From Lentimicrobium sp. (lineage in GTDB: Bacteria; Bacteroidota; Bacteroidia; Flavobacteriales; Flavobacteriaceae), in the NCBI GenBank assembly GCA_022758945.1, contig JAEMQE010000302.1:1-13267 (forward strand): DNA of 13,267 nt, given 5' to 3'. The notes under the pieces are model-generated. The model did no database searches. It was not told the origin of the DNA and saw nothing but the letters and a program-made list of their open reading frames with translations. Positions 1 through 5,709 of the stretch are shown here, piece by piece. The position numbers and the translations under genes were made by a program. Numbering within the stretch: the stretch's first letter is position 1; the number at the start of each line of letters is the position of its first letter.

Positions 1-37
1 AACAATTGATACATTCGTCCGTAATAATTATTGCCAT
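1..37 (-). CDS. Ferredoxin, N-terminal fragment (runs off left edge)
   Basis: Reading the minus strand from an ATG at 37 down to the window edge gives 12 codons, MAIIITDECINC, then one spare base. A very short N-terminus followed by C-x2-C is how small 2[4Fe-4S] bacterial ferredoxins begin, and the MAxxITDECINC type of start is common for this family. The fragment ends after the second cysteine of what should be C-x2-C-x2-C-x3-C-P, so neither cluster-binding motif can be confirmed in full. The gene points away from korAB across a 150-bp shared intergenic region. As a small soluble cytoplasmic electron carrier it would be a natural acceptor for KorAB, whose subunits carry no fused ferredoxin domain. 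The role is inferred from the neighbours. The identification rests on 12 residues, but they are distinctive. Confidence 0.72.
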   Translation of the reverse strand, partial: MAIIITDECINC

Positions 38-88
38 GATTTTAAATTTTTAATTCTATGTAAAATTAAATGTCTTTTTATTACTTTT

Positions 89-106
89 ATATGATATTCG
101 TCATAT
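89..106. repeat. Inverted repeat ATATGA-N6-TCATAT, possible operator
   Basis: Two perfect 6-bp arms, ATATGA (89-94) and TCATAT (101-106), flank a 6-base spacer. The dyad lies about 20 bp upstream of the putative korA -7 box and centrally between the divergent ferredoxin and korA genes, where a dimeric regulator could act on both. In DNA this AT-rich, a 6-bp dyad can arise by chance, and the arms match no regulator site that I can name with confidence. Confidence 0.3.
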
Positions 107-126
107 TTTAATCTAAAAAGTGAAAT

Positions 127-134
127 TAAATTTG
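127..134 (+). promoter_or_regulatory. Putative korAB promoter, -7 box TAAATTTG
   Basis: TAAATTTG fits the Bacteroidetes sigma factor -7 consensus TAnnTTTG exactly. It lies 53 bp upstream of the korA ATG, so transcription would start near 140 with a leader of just under 50 bases. I see no clear TTG at the expected -33 spacing (17-23 bp upstream); that element is often weak in this phylum. The next base, C, also matches, giving a 9-mer TAAATTTGC that recurs exactly upstream of nuoA. Confidence 0.5.
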
Positions 135-187
135 CCTATCAATTATTGTATTATTAATCAATTTTGAAATATAAAATTCCCTAAATT

Positions 188-2041
188 ATGATTGCAAATA
201 AAATAAAACTTCAACCTGAAAAATTGGAAGCCGTAGTAATTCGGTTTGTTGGTGATTCTGGTGATGGAATGCAGTTGACAGGAACACAGTTTTCTGATAC
301 TTCAGCTATGTTTGGCAACGACATTGCCACTTTCCCAAATTACCCTTCCGAAATTAGAGCTCCTCAAGGGAGTTTATATGGAGTTTCGGGATTTCAAGTA
401 CATATAGGTAGCGTAGAAGTAAGCACTCCTGGTGATAGCGTCGATTTATTGGTTGCTATGAATCCAGCTGCTTTAAAAACAAATTTATATGCCTTAAAAC
501 CGGGTCATACTTTAATAGTTGATACCGATTCCTTTAATAAAAAGAATTTAGACAAAGCAGAATACACTACAAATCCATTAGAAGATGGAAGTCTTGATAA
601 CTTCAGGGTTATTGAAGTTGATATGACTTCGTTGACTAAAGAGGCTTTGAAAGATGTTGTAGGATTGGATAACAAAGCGATATCCAGAAGTAAAAATATG
701 TTTTCTCTTGGTATGGTTTATTGGATGTACAACCGTTCATTAGAACATACAATTGATTTTTTTAATAAAAAATTCAAATCTAAACCTTCTTTAATAGAAT
801 CTAATACTAAAGTATTAAACGCAGGCTATTATTTTGCCGAAACTTTAGAACTTATTCCAAACTCTTATACCATTTCTCCTGCAAAAATGGAAGCTGGAAC
901 CTATAGAATTATTATGGGGAACACAGCAACCGCTTGGGGATTTTTGGCAGCAGCCGAAAAATCAGGATTGGAATTATTCTTAGGTTCTTATCCTATAACT
1001 CCCGCCACCGATATTTTACACGAATTAGTTAAACACAAACACTTTGGTGTAAAAGCTTTTCAGGCAGAAGATGAAATTGCAGGTGTAACTTCAGCAATTG
1101 GAGCTTCATTTGCTGGTGATTTAGCCATTACGACTACTTCAGGACCTGGTTTAGCGTTAAAAGGTGAAGCTATTGGTTTAGCTATAATGACGGAATTGCC
1201 TTTGGTTGTTGTGAATGTTCAACGTGGTGGTCCTTCAACTGGTTTACCCACAAAAACTGAACAATCAGATTTACTTCAAGCAATGTATGGTCGAAATGGT
1301 GAAAGCCCGGTTATTGTTATCGCAGCAAGTACGCCAGCCAATTGTTTCAATTTTGCTTATGAAGCAGCTCGACTTGCATTAGAACATATGACTCCGGTTA
1401 TTTTATTGACAGATGGTTATATCGCAAACGGTTCAGCTCCTTGGAAAATTAAAACCGTCGCCGAAATGCCTGCTATTAAAAACAACAGGATTACAGAAGT
1501 TAAAGAAAACTGGCATCCTTATGACAGAGATGAAAAAACGCTTGCTCGTAATTGGGCAATCCCGGGAACTCCAGGATTAGAACATAGGATTGGTGGTTTA
1601 GAAAAAGATGCGGTTACAGGAAATATTTCTTATGAGCCTGCAAACCACGAAACAATGACTAACATCAGAGCAGAAAAAATTGAACGTGTTAAATTCAATA
1701 TTCCAGACATAGAAACTGAATTTGCTGATAAAGGCGATTTATTGGTAATTGGTTGGGGTGGAACTTATGGCTCTTTGCATTCCGCAGTTAAACAAATGAA
1801 TGATGAAGGATATAAAAAAGTGGGTTATGCTCATTTCAATTATATTAATCCAATGCCAAAAAACACGGAAGCAATTTTATCCAAATTCAAAAAAATTCTT
1901 GTTTGTGAATTAAACACAGGTCAGTTTGCAAGTATTTTAAAAATTAAACACAGCAAATTTGAATTTTTACAATTCAATAAAGTCCAAGGATTACCATTTG
2001 CTAACGATGACCTAATTCAAAAATTTAAAGAACTAGTATAA
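188..2041 (+). CDS. korA: 2-oxoglutarate:ferredoxin oxidoreductase, fused gamma-alpha subunit
   Basis: This is the large subunit of a TPP-dependent 2-oxoacid:ferredoxin oxidoreductase, which oxidatively decarboxylates 2-oxoglutarate to succinyl-CoA and reduces ferredoxin. At 617 residues it has the fused layout: an N-terminal gamma domain (about 15-210, with VGDSGDGMQLTG at 21-32) and then an alpha domain (about 235-617). Visible alpha motifs are YPITP at 268-272, TTSGPGLALKGE near 317-328 and QRGGPSTGLPT at 345-355. The same fusion with a separate beta subunit occurs in the two-subunit KorAB of Mycobacterium tuberculosis. The ATG at 188 places the start just ahead of the conserved gamma motif. 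korB follows after 2 bp, so the pair is surely co-transcribed. Family membership is nearly certain. The 2-oxoglutarate preference over pyruvate or branched-chain oxoacids rests on resemblance and is less certain. The protein should be cytoplasmic. Confidence 0.9.
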   Translation: MIANKIKLQPEKLEAVVIRFVGDSGDGMQLTGTQFSDTSAMFGNDIATFPNYPSEIRAPQGSLYGVSGFQVHIGSVEVSTPGDSVDLLVAMNPAALKTNLYALKPGHTLIVDTDSFNKKNLDKAEYTTNPLEDGSLDNFRVIEVDMTSLTKEALKDVVGLDNKAISRSKNMFSLGMVYWMYNRSLEHTIDFFNKKFKSKPSLIESNTKVLNAGYYFAETLELIPNSYTISPAKMEAGTYRIIMGNTATAWGFLAAAEKSGLELFLGSYPITPATDILHELVKHKHFGVKAFQAEDEIAGVTSAIGASFAGDLAITTTSGPGLALKGEAIGLAIMTELPLVVVNVQRGGPSTGLPTKTEQSDLLQAMYGRNGESPVIVIAASTPANCFNFAYEAARLALEHMTPVILLTDGYIANGSAPWKIKTVAEMPAIKNNRITEVKENWHPYDRDEKTLARNWAIPGTPGLEHRIGGLEKDAVTGNISYEPANHETMTNIRAEKIERVKFNIPDIETEFADKGDLLVIGWGGTYGSLHSAVKQMNDEGYKKVGYAHFNYINPMPKNTEAILSKFKKILVCELNTGQFASILKIKHSKFEFLQFNKVQGLPFANDDLIQKFKELV

Positions 2042-2043
2042 TT

Positions 2044-3057
2044 ATGGAAACTACTGCTGAAAAAAAATATACTGCTAAAGATTTTACAAGTGATCAGGAA
2101 GTAAGATGGTGCCCGGGTTGTGACGATTACGTGATTTTACGTACGATGCAAAAAGCACTTCCTGAAATGGGTGTTGCCAGAGAAAACGTAGTTTTTGTAT
2201 CTGGAATTGGATGTTCTTCTCGTTTTCCTTATTATATAAATTCATACGGAATTCATAGTATTCACGGTAGAGCTCCCGGAATTGCTTCGGGTGTGAAACT
2301 GGCTAATCCTAACTTAAGCGTTTGGATTGCAACTGGTGACGGTGATGCAATGGCCATTGGTGGAAATCATTTTATTCACGTTTTACGTAGAAATATCGAT
2401 TTGAATATCATTCTTTTCAACAATGAAATTTATGGTTTAACCAAAGGGCAATTTTCTCCAACTTCATTAATTGGTCAAAAAACAAAATCCTCTCCTTACG
2501 GAAATACGCAACCTCCATTTTCTCCTGGCGAATTGGCCTTGGGAGCTCAAGCACGATTTTTTGCAAGGGTGGCTGGCGGAAGTCCAAAAGAAATGGGACA
2601 GATTTTTACTGACGCACATCTATTTAAAGGAACTTCTTTGATTGAAGTTTTACAAAACTGTGTGATTTTTAATGACGGATGCTTCAATCATATTACCGAT
2701 AAAGACGTAAAAGAAGACAAACAAATCTATCTTGAACACGGAAAACCAATGATTTTTGGTAAAAATCGGGACAAAGGCTTGGTTTTAAAAGGTCTAAAAT
2801 TAGAAACCGTAACCATTGGTGAAAACGGAATTACTCAGGAAGATCTTTTGGTACACAATGCCAAAGAAAAAGATCCAACGCTTCATTATATGTTGGTTCG
2901 ATTAGAATCTCCACTAGCAGTAGGAGTTATCAGAAGTTTTGATGATGTCACTTTAGAGGAAAGAGAAGACGCCTTAACAGCACAAGTTAAAGCCAATTCA
3001 AGTTTCACAAAAACCGATGATCTATTCTTCTCGGGAGAAACTTATGAAGTAAAATAA
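2044..3057 (+). CDS. korB: 2-oxoglutarate:ferredoxin oxidoreductase, beta subunit
   Basis: This is the TPP- and [4Fe-4S]-binding partner of KorA. The thiamine-diphosphate motif starts at GDGDAMAIGGNH (98-109) and continues to NNEIYGLT (126-133). Four cysteines, C23 and C26 (WCPGC), C57 (GIGCSSRFPYY) and C206 (LQNCVIF), sit where two-subunit enzymes of this family hold their single [4Fe-4S] cluster. C213 is an additional cysteine. At 337 residues it is in the usual KorB size range. There is no C-terminal ferredoxin (delta) domain, so electrons must leave through a separate ferredoxin; the start of one is encoded at 1-37. The ATG lies 2 bp after the korA stop. After its TAA a 96-bp gap separates it from the nuo operon, so korAB may be its own unit or may read through into nuo. 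Confidence 0.92.
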   Translation: METTAEKKYTAKDFTSDQEVRWCPGCDDYVILRTMQKALPEMGVARENVVFVSGIGCSSRFPYYINSYGIHSIHGRAPGIASGVKLANPNLSVWIATGDGDAMAIGGNHFIHVLRRNIDLNIILFNNEIYGLTKGQFSPTSLIGQKTKSSPYGNTQPPFSPGELALGAQARFFARVAGGSPKEMGQIFTDAHLFKGTSLIEVLQNCVIFNDGCFNHITDKDVKEDKQIYLEHGKPMIFGKNRDKGLVLKGLKLETVTIGENGITQEDLLVHNAKEKDPTLHYMLVRLESPLAVGVIRSFDDVTLEEREDALTAQVKANSSFTKTDDLFFSGETYEVK

Positions 3058-3081
3058 AAATTAATTTAATAGTAATATTTA

Positions 3082-3097
3082 TTATCCTATCGGATAA
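3082..3097. repeat. Perfect inverted repeat TTATCC-TATC-GGATAA
   Basis: Arms TTATCC (3082-3087) and GGATAA (3092-3097) pair perfectly around a 4-base loop. The dyad starts 24 bp after the korB stop and ends 15 bp before the putative nuo -7 box, so it covers the place where the -33 element should be. As DNA it could be an operator. As RNA it would be a weak hairpin at the korB 3' end, but no T-run follows, so it is not a convincing intrinsic terminator. Confidence 0.4.
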
Positions 3098-3112
3098 GTA
3101 GATTTATTAATA

Positions 3113-3120
3113 TAAATTTG
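3113..3120 (+). promoter_or_regulatory. Putative nuo operon promoter, -7 box TAAATTTG
   Basis: This is an exact match to TAnnTTTG in the 96-bp korB-nuoA gap, 33 bp upstream of the nuoA ATG. It implies a short leader of roughly 25-30 bases. The 9-mer TAAATTTGC is identical to the one upstream of korA. No TTG is visible at the -33 spacing; that position is taken by the inverted repeat at 3082-3097. The box suggests that the eleven nuo genes can be transcribed independently of korAB. Confidence 0.5.
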
Positions 3121-3153
3121 CATTTTTAAAATAAACGAATAAAAATAATAAGT

Positions 3154-3504
3154 ATGGGTTCAGAAGCAATTATAGTTTTCTTATTAGCCGGAATAGTTCT
3201 GGTTGCTGGAGCAAACTTTTTATCAAATTTAATTTCACCAAAATCCGACAATACACAAAAGCGGGAACCGTATGAAAGCGGAATGACAACCATTGGACCC
3301 ACTTGGGTTCAGTTTAAAGTGGGCTATTATTTATACGCTATTCTATTCTTGGTTTTTGATGTCGAGGTCGCCTTTTTGATTCCTTGGGCGGTAGTTTTCA
3401 AAGAAATCGGAATAGTAGCATTTTACGAAATTATCATCTTTCTAGTAATATTAGGTTTAGGTTTAGCCTACGCTTGGAAAAAAGGAGCATTAAAATGGGA
3501 ATAA
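3154..3504 (+). CDS. nuoA: NADH-quinone oxidoreductase (complex I) subunit A
   Basis: NuoA is a three-helix membrane subunit at the junction between the peripheral and membrane arms of complex I, near the quinone site. The protein has 116 residues, normal for the family. The first helix is about 5-25. The conserved loop has YESGMTTIGPTWVQFK (40-55), and the second helix carries LFDVE-type acidic residues D69 and E71 (FLVFDVEVAFLIPWA), which family studies place in the proton path near the quinone cavity. The third helix is about 88-108. The loop residue that is cysteine in mitochondrial ND3 is serine here (S42), as in E. coli. This is the first gene of the nuo operon, and its end overlaps the nuoB start by 10 bp in another frame. 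Confidence 0.95.
   Translation: MGSEAIIVFLLAGIVLVAGANFLSNLISPKSDNTQKREPYESGMTTIGPTWVQFKVGYYLYAILFLVFDVEVAFLIPWAVVFKEIGIVAFYEIIIFLVILGLGLAYAWKKGALKWE
3481..3487 (+). promoter_or_regulatory. Shine-Dalgarno-like AAAGGAG before nuoB
   Basis: AAAGGAG lies inside the 3' end of nuoA, 7 bases before the nuoB ATG at 3495, which is ideal spacing. It is the only clear SD-like element seen ahead of any gene in this window. It supports 3495 as the nuoB start over the upstream in-frame ATG at 3384. It is also simply the nuoA codons AAA-GGA-G, so the match may be fortuitous. Confidence 0.45.
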
Positions 3505-4055
3505 ATAACACACCTGAAATGCCGGCAGATTTTCCCGGAAAAGTAATTCCTGCGGGAAATGGAGCCAATATTTTGGTCACTTCATTAGACGACATCATCA
3601 ATTGGGGTCGATCCAATTCACTTTGGTCACTCTATTTCGGAACCAGTTGTTGCGCTATCGAAATGATGCAAACCGGAGCCGCTCGTCACGATTATTCCAG
3701 ATTTGGATTTGAAGTAGCTAGACCTTCACCTCGTCAAGCCGATTTAATTATCATAGCAGGAACCATCGTCAACAAAATGGCACCGGTTTTACGTCGTTTG
3801 TACGATCAAATGGCCGAACCAAAATACGTAATAGCAATGGGAGCTTGCGCCATTTCTGGCGGTCCATTCTATTACAATTCTTATTCTGTTGTAAAAGGAG
3901 CTGACCACGTAATTCCTGTTGATGTTTATGTGCCTGGTTGTCCTCCTCGTCCGGAAGCTTTGCTTGAAGGAATGTTGATGCTTCAGGCTAAAATACGAAC
4001 CGAAAGTATGAAAAATAAAGTTTTCCCTATCGACGGGTTTGACGAAGGACTTTGA
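3495..4055 (+). CDS. nuoB: NADH-quinone oxidoreductase (complex I) subunit B
   Basis: NuoB is the peripheral-arm subunit that binds cluster N2, the last iron-sulfur cluster before quinone. With the start at 3495 it has 186 residues, normal for the family. The cluster ligands are the tandem C52-C53 (GTSCCAIEMM), C118 (GACAISGG) and C149 (VPGCPPRPEALLEG). An in-frame ATG at 3384 would add 37 residues, but these read basic, out-of-frame nuoA sequence and resemble no NuoB N-terminus. The ATG at 3495 instead gives the expected MGINNTPEMPADFPG start. The gene overlaps nuoA by 10 bp, which implies translational coupling. A 57-bp gap, the longest inside the operon, separates it from nuoC. Confidence 0.96.
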   Translation: MGINNTPEMPADFPGKVIPAGNGANILVTSLDDIINWGRSNSLWSLYFGTSCCAIEMMQTGAARHDYSRFGFEVARPSPRQADLIIIAGTIVNKMAPVLRRLYDQMAEPKYVIAMGACAISGGPFYYNSYSVVKGADHVIPVDVYVPGCPPRPEALLEGMLMLQAKIRTESMKNKVFPIDGFDEGL

Positions 4056-4065
4056 AATATTTGAT

Positions 4066-4086
4066 TTACGAATTACGAATTACGAT
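4066..4086 (+). repeat. Tandem heptamer repeat, three units of TTACGAA
   Basis: Two exact copies of TTACGAA (4066-4072, 4073-4079) and a third differing only in its last base (TTACGAT, 4080-4086) fill the middle of the 57-bp nuoB-nuoC gap. Short tandem heptamers of this composition occur between genes in some bacteria as simple repeats. Here the array sits inside an otherwise tightly packed operon, 26 bp before the nuoC start. It contains no recognised regulatory site. Confidence 0.8.
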
Positions 4087-4112
4087 TTTTGAAAATAAAA
4101 AAATGACCTGTA

Positions 4113-4574
4113 ATGACAAATGAAGACTTACAAAATTTAATAAGCAGTTGGATTCCCGAATTAGAATTCACTGAAGAAAAATCCCAATTTTTAAACATCA
4201 CCGTTCAGCCCGAACAACTTCACCAGTTAATGACGCAATTAAAAAGCAATTCCGAAACGAATTTCGATTATTTGTTTTGCTTAAGTGGCGTAGATTGGGG
4301 CAAGGAATTGGGCGTTGTTTATCATTTAGAATCTACTACTCACCGACATATTATTGTTGTAAAAGTAAAAACCGAAGACCGAGAAAACCCAACATTCGAC
4401 AGCGTTTGCGATATTTGGTACACTGCCGAATTCCACGAAAGAGAGGTTTTTGATTTCTTCGGAATAAAATTCAACAATCATCCTAATCTAAAAAGACTCT
4501 TTTTGACCGAAGACTGGGATGGATTTCCTCTAAGAAAAGATTATGTAGATGAAATTAATATGGTTATCAAATAA
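4113..4574 (+). CDS. nuoC: NADH-quinone oxidoreductase (complex I) subunit C
   Basis: NuoC is the 30-kDa-type peripheral-arm subunit that packs against NuoD and NuoB and carries no cofactor. It has 153 residues, a compact form without fusion to NuoD, unlike the fused NuoCD of E. coli. The family signature is complete: HEREVFDFFGI (108-118), HPNLKRLFL (123-131) and DWDGFPLRKDY (134-144). The ATG at 4113 is the only good start, since the frame is closed by TGA at 4104-4106. A second ATG at 4103 in another frame opens a 6-codon reading frame that overlaps the true start. nuoD follows after 6 bp. Confidence 0.95.
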   Translation: MTNEDLQNLISSWIPELEFTEEKSQFLNITVQPEQLHQLMTQLKSNSETNFDYLFCLSGVDWGKELGVVYHLESTTHRHIIVVKVKTEDRENPTFDSVCDIWYTAEFHEREVFDFFGIKFNNHPNLKRLFLTEDWDGFPLRKDYVDEINMVIK

Positions 4575-4580
4575 ATAAAA

Positions 4581-5699
4581 ATGGATACAACTGTAATAAA
4601 TAATTTCAAATCCGAAGAATATCAAATTAATATGGGGCCGCAACATCCTGCAACCCACGGCGTTTTGCGACTTTTATTGACTATTGATGGCGAAATAATC
4701 AAAAGAGTTGAACCCGATTTAGGCTACATTCACCGCTCTATCGAAAAAATTTGTGAACACGACAGCTATCAACAAATCGTGCATTTGACAGACAGAATGG
4801 ATTACCTGTCTTCGCATATCAACAACGAAGCCGTTTGCCTTACCGTAGAAAATGCCCTTCAAGTTGAAGTTCCGGAACGTGTAAAAGTCATTCGAACCAT
4901 TATTGCCGAATTGACCCGAATCGCATCTCACACTTTGTGGTGGGGCGTTATGGGAATGGATGTTGGAGCATTGACCACTTATTTCTATGGCTTTAGAGAC
5001 CGAGAAAAGATCAACGATATTTTCGAGGAAACTTGTGGCGCTCGTTTAACAATGAACTACAACATTCCTGGAGGATTAATGTTCGACATTCACCCGAATT
5101 TTGTAAAAAGAACCAAAGAATTCATCGCTCATTTCAAAACAAAATTACCCGAATACGATTTGCTTTTGAGTAACAATATCATCTTCCGAAAAAGGATGGA
5201 AGGCATTGGCATTTTAACCAAAGAAGATGCGATTTCTTTTGGAGCTTCTGGTCCAGTTGGGCGTGCTTCTGGTTATTCTTGTGATGTAAGAAAACATCAT
5301 TCGTATAGTGCTTACGACAAAGTAAAATTCAACGAAGTTTTGAAAACCGAAGGCGATACGTATGCTCGTTACCAAGTTAGAATTCTAGAAATGTGGGAAT
5401 CATTGTCTATAATCGAACAATTAATAGACAACATTCCTGAAGGAGATTATAAAGTGGCTACCAATGCCGTAATCAAATTACCCGAAGGAGAATACTACGA
5501 AAAAGTGGAAACTGCCAGAGGAGAGTTAGGCGTTTACATCATTAGTACAGGAACTAAAAATCCGTATCGAATGAAATTCCGTTCCCCAGGTTTCTCCAAC
5601 TTGTCTTTATTAAATCACATCGCTGTTGGCGGAAAAATAGGAGATTTAGTAGCAACAATGGCAACATTAGACCTTGTAATCCCTGATATTGACCGATAA
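4581..5699 (+). CDS. nuoD: NADH-quinone oxidoreductase (complex I) subunit D
   Basis: NuoD is the 49-kDa subunit, related to the large subunit of [NiFe] hydrogenases, and with NuoB forms the quinone-reduction cavity. It has 372 residues. The N-terminal loop MGPQHPATHGVLRL (18-31) supplies H26, and MDYLSS (73-78) supplies Y75. Their 49-residue spacing equals that of the quinone-head residues His38 and Tyr87 in Thermus Nqo4. Further motifs are GPVGRASG near 225 and the C-terminal stretch ending in DIDR, where NuoD proteins usually end in a similar acidic residue plus Arg. The next gene is nuoH after 10 bp; nuoE, nuoF and nuoG, which come here in 14-subunit operons, are absent. Confidence 0.96.
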   Translation: MDTTVINNFKSEEYQINMGPQHPATHGVLRLLLTIDGEIIKRVEPDLGYIHRSIEKICEHDSYQQIVHLTDRMDYLSSHINNEAVCLTVENALQVEVPERVKVIRTIIAELTRIASHTLWWGVMGMDVGALTTYFYGFRDREKINDIFEETCGARLTMNYNIPGGLMFDIHPNFVKRTKEFIAHFKTKLPEYDLLLSNNIIFRKRMEGIGILTKEDAISFGASGPVGRASGYSCDVRKHHSYSAYDKVKFNEVLKTEGDTYARYQVRILEMWESLSIIEQLIDNIPEGDYKVATNAVIKLPEGEYYEKVETARGELGVYIISTGTKNPYRMKFRSPGFSNLSLLNHIAVGGKIGDLVATMATLDLVIPDIDR

Positions 5700-5709
5700 A
5701 ATTAACCTT

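Larger units (their letters stand above)
38..187. promoter_or_regulatory. Divergent intergenic region between ferredoxin gene and korA
   Basis: This 150-bp stretch is very AT-rich and has no open reading frame of note. It must hold the promoters of both the leftward ferredoxin gene and the rightward korAB pair. On the plus strand it has one exact TAnnTTTG box (127-134) and a short inverted repeat (89-106), both listed separately. No exact TAnnTTTG box was found on the minus strand, so the ferredoxin promoter is not located. No Shine-Dalgarno site precedes either start codon, which is usual in Bacteroidetes. Confidence 0.7.

Noticed and set aside
3082..3110. Intrinsic terminator after korB
   Set aside because: The 6-bp stem is not followed by a run of T residues and is only modestly stable. 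An operator or processing role is as likely, so it is listed as an inverted repeat only.
3274..3282. Missing cysteine in the NuoA loop (YESG rather than YECG)
   Set aside because: E. coli NuoA also has serine in this motif, so this is normal variation among bacteria.
3384..3494. N-terminal extension of nuoB from an upstream in-frame ATG
   Set aside because: The extra 37 residues are the nuoA coding sequence read out of frame and look nothing like a NuoB start. The ATG at 3495 gives a normal 186-residue protein with an SD-like site before it.
4056..4112. Internal promoter in the nuoB-nuoC gap
   Set aside because: No exact TAnnTTTG box is present; the nearest candidate ending in TTTG (AATATTTG) fails at the first base.
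4719..4931. 70-codon minus-strand reading frame inside nuoD
   Set aside because: It is entirely antisense to the conserved quinone-site region of nuoD, with no motif and no promoter-like element.
5689..5709. TTG start for nuoH, overlapping the end of nuoD
   Set aside because: It adds only seven polar residues. The ATG at 5710 is a standard start with spacing like the other junctions.
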